64,000 bases of DNA from NCBI RefSeq assembly GCF_029360585.1, contig NZ_JAQZSJ010000013.1, positions 39,437 through 103,436 of the forward strand. The letters are read 5' to 3'. This document shows, one piece after another, positions 16,614-25,695 of the stretch. How positions within the stretch are numbered: the stretch's first letter is position 1; each line of letters opens with the position of its first letter. The notes beneath the pieces were generated by a model that was not told the origin of the DNA, searched no databases, and saw only the letters and a list, made by a program, of their open reading frames with translations. The stretch comes from Cohnella caldifontis (GTDB lineage: Bacteria; Bacillota; Bacilli; Paenibacillales; Paenibacillaceae). The position numbers and the translations under genes are program-made.

Positions 16614-18515
16614 CTATATAGATTGAGTTTCACTTTGCGCATCCATCATCAAAATCCGGCCCCACTGAGCCTTCAGATACGCTTGAAGCTCAGGATTACG
16701 GCAATACAGGAAGCAACCTTTCATGCCCCTTGAGATCAAGACTTTGTATATATTTTTAATTAGCTTCGTCAGTTGTTGGTTATCGTTTTTCAGTCCCTTT
16801 TTTCCAAGCTTGTCCTTGTATTCCTCGTAATCCGCATATATCCGCTTCTCGCTCGGATCATACTTCAGATCGTTGCCGATGATGACGCCCACGTAATCGA
16901 ATTCCAGTCCTTGCGAGGTGTGAACGCACCCGATCTGCTCAACTCCTCTCTCATCGATCGCCCAGGTGGACAATGCTCTCCCGTTCCAGGGCATTTTGAA
17001 TTGATGCTCGGGGATGTCCACGTCTTCGATCTCTCCGTTCGGGTTGCCGTTCTTCGCGTCCGTCCAATTCCAAGCATATCCGGCCAACATGCGAGCTTTA
17101 CAGCCCTCGTGCACCTTCTCCTTGATGTGATCGTAAACGGTATGGGGACTGTCCATCAGGACGAACTGAAAGACATCCTGATCCCATCCGTTAAAGTTGC
17201 CCGTCTCCCGGATCTGAAAAATATGATCGATCCAGTTCAGGAAACCTTCCGCCCCCGAGCAGCGAAATTGCGCCGACAACGCATATTCGAGGACTTCCGA
17301 ACCGTTCAACCTTGCGATGCGTTTGATCTCTTCGACGGTGCCGATATCGTCCGGGCGAATGCGCTGGAAATCATCGATAAAGAACACGTTAACTTTAGAC
17401 GCTTTGATGATATCCTCGATCTGATTCTCGCCCTGGTACATGTAGGCGCCTTTCCCCTTCAGCCGATGGGCTTCATCCACGATCAAGACGTCAAAGAAGT
17501 CGGAAGGCGAATCGAAAAATTGACCGGAGCCGACGAATAAATTTCGAGCCCTCGTTTTGTTCTTGGGCTGCTGCTTCACCAAAGTTTCCACCATTGCCGA
17601 CCGAAAAGAAGCATTTGGAGCCACGAACTTCACGTTCAATTTGTGCTTGAGCAGACCGCCCAATGCATTCATCGAGATGACCGACTTGCCGGTGCCGGGG
17701 CCGCCTTTCACGATCACCGTCTTCTTCTTCGCGATATCCTTCGCAGCGCTCAAGATCGATTCGTAGGCAATCTTCTGTTCGTCCAATAGGGTGAACTCCG
17801 CATTCCCTTTGAAAAGTCCGTCGATATGGTCGATGAGCTTCTTGGAAGGGCGGATTTTCCCGTTCTCGATCAAGTACAGCAGATTAATTCCATTGCCTTG
17901 GCCCGTATGCTTACGGATAAACTCCTGAAGCTTGAATGTATCTTCGGATAAAAATAAAGGCGATTTTTGAATGATGGGTTGATATTGCTTGCTCTGAAGC
18001 GGATCCGGTTGCGGAGTTCTGTAATTGTGCAAATAGGCACAGGAGTAACTGCGGAGTTGATGGGATTGGACGGCCTCATTCATATCTTCTAAATACTGTC
18101 GATAGGACCATGCCTGATAAGAAGGATGCGTCATTTCCCTCTCTTTGCCCCCGACGCATGCCAGAACCACGTCCTCGCGGTCCGTTGCTTTAGCCGAGTC
18201 CCATTGCTTCAATTCCACGATAATAAAATTGTTATTTCCGTACTCATCCTGTCCCGTCACGATAAAATCGACTCTTTTGCTGGTAGCCGGAATGTTGTAT
18301 TCGATCAGGATCCCGCAATCGTCCGCGATTTTGGAATTGCGGATGACGCGCTCCATGAATTGCATCGAGTTATTCCATGCTCGAATCTCTCCGGAGCTAG
18401 GCTGTTTCCCCATTTTTTTGACGAATGCCTCTTCGATCGTTACCGTAAGCAGGTTGCTATCGACTTTTTCCCGAAATTCACGAGCGCTGCTGCTATAAAT
18501 GATCAACGTCCGCAC
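16614..18515 (-). CDS. DUF2075 helicase with N-terminal PD-(D/E)xK-like nuclease
   Basis: A 633-aa protein. Residues ~60-105 look like a PD-(D/E)xK nuclease core: D83 in KRVDFIV, then E101 and K103 in IIVELKQW. From ~240 on it is a DUF2075 (Schlafen-group-3-like) SF1 helicase: Walker A GGPGTGKS (271-278), Walker B DEAH (347-350), FIDDFQRI, QFRCSGAEGF and HTSQGLEFDYVGVIIG near the C-terminus. It starts at GTG 3 nt after the MazG-like gene, so the two are co-transcribed. Such nuclease-helicases are found with pyrophosphohydrolases in variable islands and are suspected of antiphage roles. Composition is intermediate between the ABC-3C genes and the core genome. Confidence 0.8.
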   Translation of the reverse strand: MRTLIIYSSSAREFREKVDSNLLTVTIEEAFVKKMGKQPSSGEIRAWNNSMQFMERVIRNSKIADDCGILIEYNIPATSKRVDFIVTGQDEYGNNNFIIVELKQWDSAKATDREDVVLACVGGKEREMTHPSYQAWSYRQYLEDMNEAVQSHQLRSYSCAYLHNYRTPQPDPLQSKQYQPIIQKSPLFLSEDTFKLQEFIRKHTGQGNGINLLYLIENGKIRPSKKLIDHIDGLFKGNAEFTLLDEQKIAYESILSAAKDIAKKKTVIVKGGPGTGKSVISMNALGGLLKHKLNVKFVAPNASFRSAMVETLVKQQPKNKTRARNLFVGSGQFFDSPSDFFDVLIVDEAHRLKGKGAYMYQGENQIEDIIKASKVNVFFIDDFQRIRPDDIGTVEEIKRIARLNGSEVLEYALSAQFRCSGAEGFLNWIDHIFQIRETGNFNGWDQDVFQFVLMDSPHTVYDHIKEKVHEGCKARMLAGYAWNWTDAKNGNPNGEIEDVDIPEHQFKMPWNGRALSTWAIDERGVEQIGCVHTSQGLEFDYVGVIIGNDLKYDPSEKRIYADYEEYKDKLGKKGLKNDNQQLTKLIKNIYKVLISRGMKGCFLYCRNPELQAYLKAQWGRILMMDAQSETQSI

Positions 18516-18518
18516 CCT

Positions 18519-18851
18519 CTACAGTTCCGTATATTTGTCCTTCCGTCCGAAAGCCTTTTCGATCGGATACTTTCTTTCGTTCTGTGCGAGCTTGTTCCGA
18601 ATGACATCCTCAATCTTTAGATCCAACGCATCCGCCAGATAAATCGCATAGATGAGGACATCCGCCAGTTCTTCCGCAATGCTCTCTATCTTTCCTTCCA
18701 GCGCTTCCTCGGACGTTTTCCATTGGAAATTTTCCAATAGTTCGGAGGCTTCGATGCTAAGCGAGATGGCTATGTCCTTCGGATTGTGGAACTGCTCCCA
18801 ATTGCGGCTCTGCCGGAAGCCAAGAACGGCATTCACGATTTCCTCATTCAT
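18519..18851 (-). CDS. MazG-like nucleotide pyrophosphohydrolase
   Basis: A 110-aa all-helical NTP pyrophosphatase of the MazG / RS21-C6 type. The metal-binding motifs are SIEASELLENFQW and EELADVLIYAIYLAD (EExxE and ExxD pattern), and the length is typical of single-domain members. I start it at ATG 18851, with GGAG 7 nt upstream; an upstream in-frame ATG (18875) has no such site. It probably hydrolyses (d)NTPs or modified nucleotides to monophosphates. Being paired with the helicase/nuclease suggests a joint role in nucleotide-level defence or sanitation. Confidence 0.85.
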   Translation of the reverse strand: MNEEIVNAVLGFRQSRNWEQFHNPKDIAISLSIEASELLENFQWKTSEEALEGKIESIAEELADVLIYAIYLADALDLKIEDVIRNKLAQNERKYPIEKAFGRKDKYTEL

Positions 18852-18999
18852 CGTTACACTCCAACCCTTAAACATTAGAATTATATATAAGATTTAAATA
18901 TAAGTATCAAAATTCCTCCTATTTCGATAAAGTTCAACCTATCTAACGCGTCACCGACAATCAAATCGTCCGGACTTCGATAGTCGTGCAAAATTCCCC

Positions 19000-19030
19000 T
19001 TGCAGGTGACGCAACGTCACCCGATATACT
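19000..19030 (+). promoter_or_regulatory. MerR-type promoter with operator in a 19-bp spacer
   Basis: TTGCAG (19000-19005) and TATACT (19025-19030) are separated by 19 bp instead of 17. The spacer region holds a perfect dyad GGTGACG-CAA-CGTCACC (19005-19021). An overlong spacer with a central dyad is the classic arrangement untwisted by MerR-family activators, and the first gene downstream is MerR-like, so autoregulation is likely. Confidence 0.8.
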
Positions 19031-19079
19031 TGGTATCAACGGCCGCATTTCCAACAATCGGTAAGGGGGACTGACCACG

Positions 19080-20291
19080 CTGCAGAACGAAGACTTGCTG
19101 ACGACGGGCCAACTCGCCATGCAAACGGGGATCACCCTGCGCACGCTGCGGTACTACGACCAGATCGGCCTATTGACTCCGGTCGACCGTCACGAAGCCT
19201 CCTCCGCCCGCAGATATTCCAAGGAAAATTTGAACCGCCTGCAGAAAATCCAGACTTTGAAGTATGCCGGCATGTCCCTTCAAGAGATTCAAGAGGTGCT
19301 ATCCGAGGATTCGGCGGCCGGCCGCGACTTCCGCAGCTCGCTGCAGGCGCAAGTCGAGGTGCTCCGCCGCAAGATCGCCCACGAGGAAAATATCATCCAG
19401 GCGATCCGCAAAGTCCTGGATCCCGTCCCCGGCGAGCCCCCGGGGGAGAACCCTGTCCCCGACCCCGACCGATTGCTCGAGATCATACAAGCCGTGCAAT
19501 TCGAACAGCGCGGGGTCGAGCAGTACCGGACGGCCGCCCGCCTGCAGACCCGAAGGCACCTCTATGATCGCTTCAGCATGAATCCGCATGGATGGCATCG
19601 CTGGGTGTTCGAGCAGCTGGAGCCGCGTCCCCGCGCGACTATCCTGGAACTCGGCTGCGGCGACGGCACCCTCTGGGAGCGGAACGCGGACCGGATCCCG
19701 GAGGACTGGCGGATCACGCTTTCGGACGTTTCCAGTGGCATGATCGACGAAGCGTTGCGCCGCATCGGAGCGGAACGGCCGCAATTCAAATTTCTGACGG
19801 CCGATGCGCAGCGGATCCCGTTCCATGAAGAGCAATTCGACCTTGTCATCGCCAACAATCTGCTCTATCACGTTCCGGATCTTCCAGCGGCCATTCGGGA
19901 AATCCATCGCGTGCTCAAACCCGGGGGGTTGCTGTACGCTTCGACGATGAGCCAAGCGCATTTGCGAGAATTGGAGCAGCTTGCGGTCTCGTTCGATCCC
20001 GGCATGCACGTGCTCGATGACGCCATCGACCGCTTCCATTTCGGCAACGGCGAGGAGCGGCTCTTTCCGGTCTTTCAAGACGTACGCCTATTGCGTTACG
20101 AAGATCGATTGATTGTCACCGAAGCCGAGGCGCTGATCGATTACGTCGTTTCGACGCCCATGAACGCCCGGTTACTGCTCGCCGGAACGGTCATGGAAAA
20201 GTTTCGAAAACATGTCGAGCATGCCCTGCAACAAAACAAAGGCGTCATCGAAATGACCAAAGAAAACGGAATGTTCATCGGGAGGAAATAA
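19080..20291 (+). CDS. MerR regulator fused to a SAM methyltransferase
   Basis: A fusion of about 400 aa. Residues 1-75 form a MerR HTH ([43 protein letters not shown]), followed by a dimerisation coiled coil. From ~175 there is a class I methyltransferase with motif [14 protein letters not shown], then [23 protein letters not shown] and [11 protein letters not shown]. The SD AAGGGGG (19063-19069) is 10 nt from an in-frame CTG at 19080 but 25 nt from the first TTG (19095), so translation may begin at CTG; the TTG gives 398 aa. A ligand- or SAM-responsive regulator that also methylates a small molecule is plausible. It is coupled with the NUDIX gene downstream. Confidence 0.85.
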   Translation: MQNEDLLTTGQLAMQTGITLRTLRYYDQIGLLTPVDRHEASSARRYSKENLNRLQKIQTLKYAGMSLQEIQEVLSEDSAAGRDFRSSLQAQVEVLRRKIAHEENIIQAIRKVLDPVPGEPPGENPVPDPDRLLEIIQAVQFEQRGVEQYRTAARLQTRRHLYDRFSMNPHGWHRWVFEQLEPRPRATILELGCGDGTLWERNADRIPEDWRITLSDVSSGMIDEALRRIGAERPQFKFLTADAQRIPFHEEQFDLVIANNLLYHVPDLPAAIREIHRVLKPGGLLYASTMSQAHLRELEQLAVSFDPGMHVLDDAIDRFHFGNGEERLFPVFQDVRLLRYEDRLIVTEAEALIDYVVSTPMNARLLLAGTVMEKFRKHVEHALQQNKGVIEMTKENGMFIGRK

Positions 20292-20296
20292 CCATA

Positions 20297-21280
20297 ATGA
20301 CGGAACAGCGGAATGCCAGAGTGCGAAACGTACGCGAGGAACTCTTATCGGACAATTGGTACGTATTGAAAAAAGTCACCTTCGACTATCGGAAAGATAA
20401 CGGAATTTGGGAGACGCAGTCGCGCGAGGTGTATGACCGCGGCAACGGCGCGACGATTCTCCTTTATAACCGCGAGAAGCAGACGGTAGTCCTGACCCGG
20501 CAATTCCGGATGCCGACCTACAAGAACGGCAACGAGACGGGGATGTTAATCGAAACGTGCGCCGGCCTTCTGGATTCCGATACGCCGGAGGCGAGCATTC
20601 GGAGGGAGACGGAGGAGGAAACGGGGTACCGGATCGACAAGGTGCGCAAGATCGGCGAAGCCTACATGTCCCCGGGATCCGTCACGGAAATCCTGCACTT
20701 CTTCACGGCGGAGTACGATTCCGGGATGAATGTCGGCCAGGGCGGCGGTTTGGAGGAGGAGCAGGAAAACATCGAGGTGCTGGAGCTTCCGTTCCGGCAG
20801 GCGCTGAACATGGTCGACACCGGCGAAATCAAAGACGCCAAGACGATCCTGCTGCTGCAATACGCGCAAATTCACGGTTTGCTGGCGCCTGAACCGGAGC
20901 CGGTAACGGAGTCGAAACCCTTGCACATCCTAATCGCCGGTCCCTACCGTTCCGGAACGGGCGACGACCCCGGGAAGATCGAACGGAATCTCCGGTACAT
21001 GAACGAAATCGCCCTTCAAGTATACGAAGCCGGCCATATGCCCGTGTTGGGCGAATGGTATGCGCTGCCCCTTCTCGCCACGGCGGGCTCCAGACGTCTG
21101 GGCGACGAAATTTTCGACCGGATCTTCCACCCTTCGTCGGTTCGGCTCCTGGAACATTGCGACGCCGTGCTGCGGGTCGGCGGCCCTTCGAAAGGCGCGG
21201 ACGAGATGGTCGACGCCGCCCGCAGGAAAGGCAAACGGATCTTCGAAAGGATCGCCGATCTCCCGGCGGTCCGCTCGTAA
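20297..21280 (+). CDS. NUDIX hydrolase fused to a DUF4406-like domain
   Basis: A 327-aa two-domain protein. Residues ~1-195 are an ADP-ribose / GDP-mannose pyrophosphatase-type NUDIX enzyme (NudK/YffH-like) with the NUDIX box starting at [10 protein letters not shown] and ending [10 protein letters not shown]. Residues ~205-320 resemble DUF4406, related to nucleoside 2-deoxyribosyltransferases: [48 protein letters not shown]. The ATG lies 5 nt after the upstream stop, behind GGGAGGAA. It may cleave a nucleotide sugar or ADP-ribose and then process the N-glycosidic bond. The function of the combination is inferred, not known. Confidence 0.8.
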   Translation: MTEQRNARVRNVREELLSDNWYVLKKVTFDYRKDNGIWETQSREVYDRGNGATILLYNREKQTVVLTRQFRMPTYKNGNETGMLIETCAGLLDSDTPEASIRRETEEETGYRIDKVRKIGEAYMSPGSVTEILHFFTAEYDSGMNVGQGGGLEEEQENIEVLELPFRQALNMVDTGEIKDAKTILLLQYAQIHGLLAPEPEPVTESKPLHILIAGPYRSGTGDDPGKIERNLRYMNEIALQVYEAGHMPVLGEWYALPLLATAGSRRLGDEIFDRIFHPSSVRLLEHCDAVLRVGGPSKGADEMVDAARRKGKRIFERIADLPAVRS

Positions 21281-21297
21281 CCCATCGCGCCATCCGA

Positions 21298-22983
21298 TCA
21301 TTCGGCCGATCCCGCCGCCCGGTATTTCGGGAATCGCAAATATACCGTCGTGCCCCGGTCCGGTTCGCCGGCGATTCGAACGCCGTAAGGCGGACCGAAG
21401 CGCAGTTGAATGCGGTCATGCACGTTTTTCAGGCCGTATCCGGCGGTAGACGCGGTGTTCAGGATCTCCCCCGCGACTTCCGGCTCGATGCCCGGACCGT
21501 TGTCCGAAATCGAGAATTCCATATCGCCGCCCGCGGAATAACCCCGCAGGACGATCCGGCCCCGGCGGCTTCCCTTGCGCAGCCGGTCGATGCCGTGTTC
21601 CAGCGCGTTTTCCAAAACCGGTTGGAACACCAGATGGATCATATCATACTGCAGCAGCTCCTCCTCGACTTCGCATACGAAATCGAAGTTATGGTCGTGC
21701 ATGACGAGCTGAATCTCCATGTACGCCGAGGCGTTTTCCAGCTCGTTCGCCACGGCAATGATGCTCCGGCCCTTGTTCAACACGGTCCGGTAAAACCGCG
21801 ACACCGAATGGGTCAGCTGGCTGATCTCCATCGCGTCGATTTCGAGCGCCTTCCAATTGATGATCGAGAGGGTATTATACAGGAAATGGGGGTTGATCTG
21901 CGTCTGCAACGCCCGCAGTTCGGCCTCCTTCTGCGTGATCTTGCTCTGGTAGACTTCCTCGATCAGCCGGTTGATATTGGCCAGCATGTTCCCGAACCGG
22001 TTGGTCAGTTGGCCGATTTCGTCTTTCGATACGCTGCCGACGTCGACTTTCAGATTGCCCGTCTCCACGATCAGCATTTTCTTGTTCAGATTGACGATCG
22101 GCTTGACGAACCCTTTGGAGAAAAGCCCGATGATCAGCAGCAGGATCAGCAGGCAGACGACCGCGATCAGCAAAGTGGCGCCGACGATGCTGTTCGCGTT
22201 GACGGCCAGACTCCATTTCGGCGTGTCGATCATGAGCTTCCAACCCGTCAGCGGGATGTCTTTCGTAATGGACAAGACGCCGTCGTTCGCGTTCCACTCT
22301 TTTCCTTCCGCGTTCACGAGCTTCGTCATCAAAGTCCGCCCTTGCCGGTCCACGATCCGAACGCCGTAGGCGTCGGCCTGAAGGTCCTCCAGTCCTTGAA
22401 ACATGCCGTCCGCGTCGATGCTGAGGAACAGCAGCGCGGGCTTCCGGCCTTCCGCTTCCGCGCGTCCGTCCTCGAACGGCCTGGCCGCGAACAGTTTGCC
22501 GTTTACCAGGTTCCACTGCGTGGCCGACGCCCGAAGGCCGGATCCGTCCCAGCGCATGTTGGCGAGCAGCTCCAGCGGCAAAATGTATTCGCCCCGCAGG
22601 ATGTTCGGGTTATCCGTAAAGACCGAGATTTGCAGCAGGTCTTTGTTGAAGTCCAGGATGTTGCTGAAGAACGGGTCGACGTAATCGCGGTACAGCAAGG
22701 GGAAATCCCCGTTATTGGCGACGAAGATTTGCTTAAACACGACGTTCTGCGTAATCGAGTTGATGATCGACTCATGCTGCTCGGCCCGGTAATTGATGGT
22801 CGTGGCGAGCTGGCCGATCGAACCGTCGAGGTTCTGCTCGGCCTGCCGGATCAGGAACCGGCTCGCTTGCGCGTAGGAGAATGCCCCGAGCATCAGCAGC
22901 GGGATCAGCGAGACGATGAGATAGGACAAGATCAGCTTATGGCGGAAGCGCAGGTCTTTGAACCGGTTCAGCACGTACGCCAT
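21298..22983 (-). CDS. YesM-type sensor histidine kinase of the pectin locus
   Basis: A 561-aa sensor kinase. The first TM is at ~18-38, followed by a periplasm-facing sensor of about 260 residues, a second TM at ~275-300, HAMP, then the His_kinase domain with QINPHFLYNTLS, N box PVLENALEHG and G boxes DNGPGI and GYGLKNVHDR. The ATG is 1 nt after the response-regulator stop. It converges on the NUDIX gene with only 17 nt between stops and no obvious terminator. It is divergent from the transporter operon it probably controls. Confidence 0.9.
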   Translation of the reverse strand: MAYVLNRFKDLRFRHKLILSYLIVSLIPLLMLGAFSYAQASRFLIRQAEQNLDGSIGQLATTINYRAEQHESIINSITQNVVFKQIFVANNGDFPLLYRDYVDPFFSNILDFNKDLLQISVFTDNPNILRGEYILPLELLANMRWDGSGLRASATQWNLVNGKLFAARPFEDGRAEAEGRKPALLFLSIDADGMFQGLEDLQADAYGVRIVDRQGRTLMTKLVNAEGKEWNANDGVLSITKDIPLTGWKLMIDTPKWSLAVNANSIVGATLLIAVVCLLILLLIIGLFSKGFVKPIVNLNKKMLIVETGNLKVDVGSVSKDEIGQLTNRFGNMLANINRLIEEVYQSKITQKEAELRALQTQINPHFLYNTLSIINWKALEIDAMEISQLTHSVSRFYRTVLNKGRSIIAVANELENASAYMEIQLVMHDHNFDFVCEVEEELLQYDMIHLVFQPVLENALEHGIDRLRKGSRRGRIVLRGYSAGGDMEFSISDNGPGIEPEVAGEILNTASTAGYGLKNVHDRIQLRFGPPYGVRIAGEPDRGTTVYLRFPKYRAAGSAE

Positions 22984-22984
22984 G

Positions 22985-24523
22985 TCAGCCCCTGCCTTCC
23001 CGGTATTTGGCCGGGCTGATCCCGTGGTGGTGTTTGAAAATTTTGCAGAAGTACGAATCGTTCGGATAGCCGACTTGCGCGCTGATGTCCGCGATGGAGA
23101 GATGGGTGGACCGCAGCAGCTCGGCCGCTTTCCGTATCCGAACTTGCGTCAAATATTTAACGAACGGCTGGCCCATTTCCTTCGTGAACAAGTAACTGAG
23201 GTAGGTTTGCGTCAAGTACACCCGGTCGGCCAGCCAGCCGAGGCTGATCGGCTCCGCGTAATGCTCCTCGATCAGCTTCACGATGTCTTTGATCGCTTTC
23301 TTCGTATGATCGGGACTCGATTCTTCCGTATCCCCCGTTCGACTGATCCAACCGGTAAAACTCCGCTCCAGGCTCGCCAGCGTCGGGCTCCCGAAAATTT
23401 CTTCGACGCACTGCCGGAGCTCCTCCGCTTCATGCTTCCCCCGGGCCTGCAGCAGCTTCTTGGCCATCTCCGCGCATAAATACTTGACGAAAATCTGCGA
23501 ATGCTGCCCGCTGCCTTCGACGGTTTTGAAGAACAATTCGACTCCCCTGCGGTAACCGAACCCGTCTTGGGCCTCCAGATGCCAATTGACCGTCTCGACC
23601 AGCTTGGGCAGCACGGCCGACAGATCGCGTTTCGCCTGGCTTTCGTCCGTATACAGGACCGCGCCGTTCGGATGGAAGAATTTCTCCTCGGCCGTGGATT
23701 CCATGCAACGGAATTCCTCGGCGATCCCCCAAGGGTCCGATACCGGCCGCCCGATGACGATCGTCACGTTCCCGGCGTTTAACGCGGCGGCGAGTTCCTC
23801 CTGGAGCCGGCGGCCCAACTCGCTGGGCTCCCGCTCTTCATTCGGCTCGGAAGACAGGAACAACAGGCTTTGGTGCTCGTTCAGGTTGACGATCTCCAGG
23901 CCTGAGGGACACACGGCCCGGACTGCGGCCGCGAACCGATCGTCCGCCGCCCCGAATACCGGATCCTCCGTATCGACGAGAACCAAACGGACGTTCCGGG
24001 CGTCCCAACCGAACCCCGCCTGCGCCAGCTGATCCGCGGACAGATGGAGCGTGCCGTACAGCAGCCCGAGGAGCAGGTTCTCCCTTTCGTGCTCCATTCC
24101 TTTGGCATACCCCTCGAGGAGCCGTTTCTCCCTTTCCTTCTCCTCTTGTTCTTGCCTGCAGGTTTCCAATACGCGGGCAAACTCCCGGGTGAAATCGCCG
24201 ACGTCGATCGGTTTGAGCAAATAGGAGAAAATATGGTGCTCGATCGCCTGCCGGGCATACTCGAACTCGCCGTAGGCGCTGAAAATGATGATTTTGAGCC
24301 CGGGAAACCGTTCCCGCGCCCTCCGGCACAGCTCCAGTCCGTCCATGAAGGGCATCTTGATGTCGGTGAGCAGGATATCGACCGGCTCGGCTTCGAGAAC
24401 GTCCAGCGCTTCTTCGCCGTTGTCCGCTTCCAACACCTCAAGCTCCAGCCCGTATTTCCGGATCAGGAACCGGATCCCCCTCCGTTCGATATGCTCGTCG
24501 TCCACGACCAGTATCCGGAACAC
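22985..24523 (-). CDS. AraC-type response regulator of the pectin locus
   Basis: A 512-aa YesN-like regulator. The receiver has ILVVDDEHIERRG, the phospho-acceptor in ILLTDIKMPFMDGLE, FSAYGEFEYARQA and YLLKPID. A central region of about 250 aa has no recognised motif. The C-terminal AraC HTH runs LGWLADRVYLTQTYLSYLF to QVGYPNDSYFCKIFKHHHG. The start is GTG 24523, behind GAGGAGGAG; an open stretch extends further upstream but has no ribosome site. It is probably the activator of the divergent permease operon starting at 24759. Confidence 0.9.
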   Translation of the reverse strand: MFRILVVDDEHIERRGIRFLIRKYGLELEVLEADNGEEALDVLEAEPVDILLTDIKMPFMDGLELCRRARERFPGLKIIIFSAYGEFEYARQAIEHHIFSYLLKPIDVGDFTREFARVLETCRQEQEEKEREKRLLEGYAKGMEHERENLLLGLLYGTLHLSADQLAQAGFGWDARNVRLVLVDTEDPVFGAADDRFAAAVRAVCPSGLEIVNLNEHQSLLFLSSEPNEEREPSELGRRLQEELAAALNAGNVTIVIGRPVSDPWGIAEEFRCMESTAEEKFFHPNGAVLYTDESQAKRDLSAVLPKLVETVNWHLEAQDGFGYRRGVELFFKTVEGSGQHSQIFVKYLCAEMAKKLLQARGKHEAEELRQCVEEIFGSPTLASLERSFTGWISRTGDTEESSPDHTKKAIKDIVKLIEEHYAEPISLGWLADRVYLTQTYLSYLFTKEMGQPFVKYLTQVRIRKAAELLRSTHLSIADISAQVGYPNDSYFCKIFKHHHGISPAKYREGRG

Positions 24524-24686
24524 GGGACTCCTCCTCTCGCGCGCGAAGAAACCGTTTCCACCCATTTTAACAAAATTCCCGGGTCCGCGAGTATGACATT
24601 TTCTTGCGAATCTTGTTCGGATTTTAGGTTCGCGGAAGCCGGCTTCAAAAGCGCAAGAAAGGGATACGGATCGAAAAATCGTTGGA

Positions 24687-24715
24687 TTCAGCGCTTTCGG
24701 GACCTCTGCTACACT
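24687..24715 (+). promoter_or_regulatory. Candidate promoter of the pectin-oligosaccharide operon
   Basis: TTCAGC and TACACT are spaced 17 nt and end 43 nt before the first permease start. The -35 is poor, which fits a promoter requiring the AraC-type activator encoded divergently. Confidence 0.4.
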
Positions 24716-24758
24716 GGGGCTGTCAAACGGTTGAACGCTGAGGGAAAGGAGAAACGAC

Positions 24759-25676
24759 GTGGACAACAAGGGGATTCCCCTGCGCAAGCTGATTCGACGG
24801 GACAAATGGCTGCTGCTGATGTTTTTGCCGATTTTCCTGTACTACTTCGTCTTCTGCTACTTGCCCATGCCCGGGGTGCTGATCGCGTTCAAAAATTTCG
24901 TGCCGGGGCACGGGATGTTCGGGGGAGATTGGGTCGGGCTCAGATGGTTCGAGCAATTCGCCCATTCCCGGTACTTCTTCCGGCTGCTGCGGAACACGTT
25001 CCTGCTCGCTTTCTACCCGCTGCTGTTCGGGTTCTGGATTCCCATCCTGTTCGCGATCTGCGTCGTGGAAATCAAGAACGGCCTGTTCAAACGGTTCGCC
25101 CAGACGGTGACGTACCTCCCGCATTTCATCTCCACCGTGGTCGTCGCCGGCATGATCGTCAATTTCCTGTCCCCTTCGGACGGCGTCGTGAACGCGTGGC
25201 TCGTGAAGCTCGGCATGGAGAAAATCAACTTCATGATGGAGCCGGACTGGTTCCGGACGATTTTCACGGCCAGCGGCATCTGGCAGAGCTTCGGCTTCAG
25301 CTCGATCATCTACATCGCGGCGATCATGGGCATCGATCCGGAAATCTACGATTCCGGCAAGATCGACGGCGTGGGCAAATTCCGCGAGCTCTGGCATCTC
25401 ACCCTGCCCAGCCTGAAGCCGACGATCGTCATCCTGCTGCTGCTCTCGATCGGCGGCATCATGAGCGTCAATTTCGAGAAAGTGTACCTGCTGTACAACC
25501 CCTCCACGTACGAGACGGCCGACGTCATCTCGACTTACGTGTACCGGCAAGGGATCGAATCCAAAAACTTCAGCTTCGCCACCGCGGTAGGCTTGTTCAA
25601 TTCGCTCGTCAGCTTCGTTCTGGTCTATTTCGCCAATCGGATGAGCCGGCGCTGGAACGAAATGTCGCTGTGGTAA
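24759..25676 (+). CDS. LplB-type sugar ABC transporter permease
   Basis: A 305-aa permease with six predicted TM segments and the EAA loop IYDSGKIDGVGKFRELWHLT before LPSLKPT. It starts at GTG behind AAAGGAG. It belongs to the LplB subfamily that pairs with YtcP. No ATPase is encoded in the locus, so a shared MsmX-like ATPase elsewhere is expected to energise it. Confidence 0.9.
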   Translation: MDNKGIPLRKLIRRDKWLLLMFLPIFLYYFVFCYLPMPGVLIAFKNFVPGHGMFGGDWVGLRWFEQFAHSRYFFRLLRNTFLLAFYPLLFGFWIPILFAICVVEIKNGLFKRFAQTVTYLPHFISTVVVAGMIVNFLSPSDGVVNAWLVKLGMEKINFMMEPDWFRTIFTASGIWQSFGFSSIIYIAAIMGIDPEIYDSGKIDGVGKFRELWHLTLPSLKPTIVILLLLSIGGIMSVNFEKVYLLYNPSTYETADVISTYVYRQGIESKNFSFATAVGLFNSLVSFVLVYFANRMSRRWNEMSLW

Positions 25677-25695
25677 CCGAAACGGAGAACGGAGA

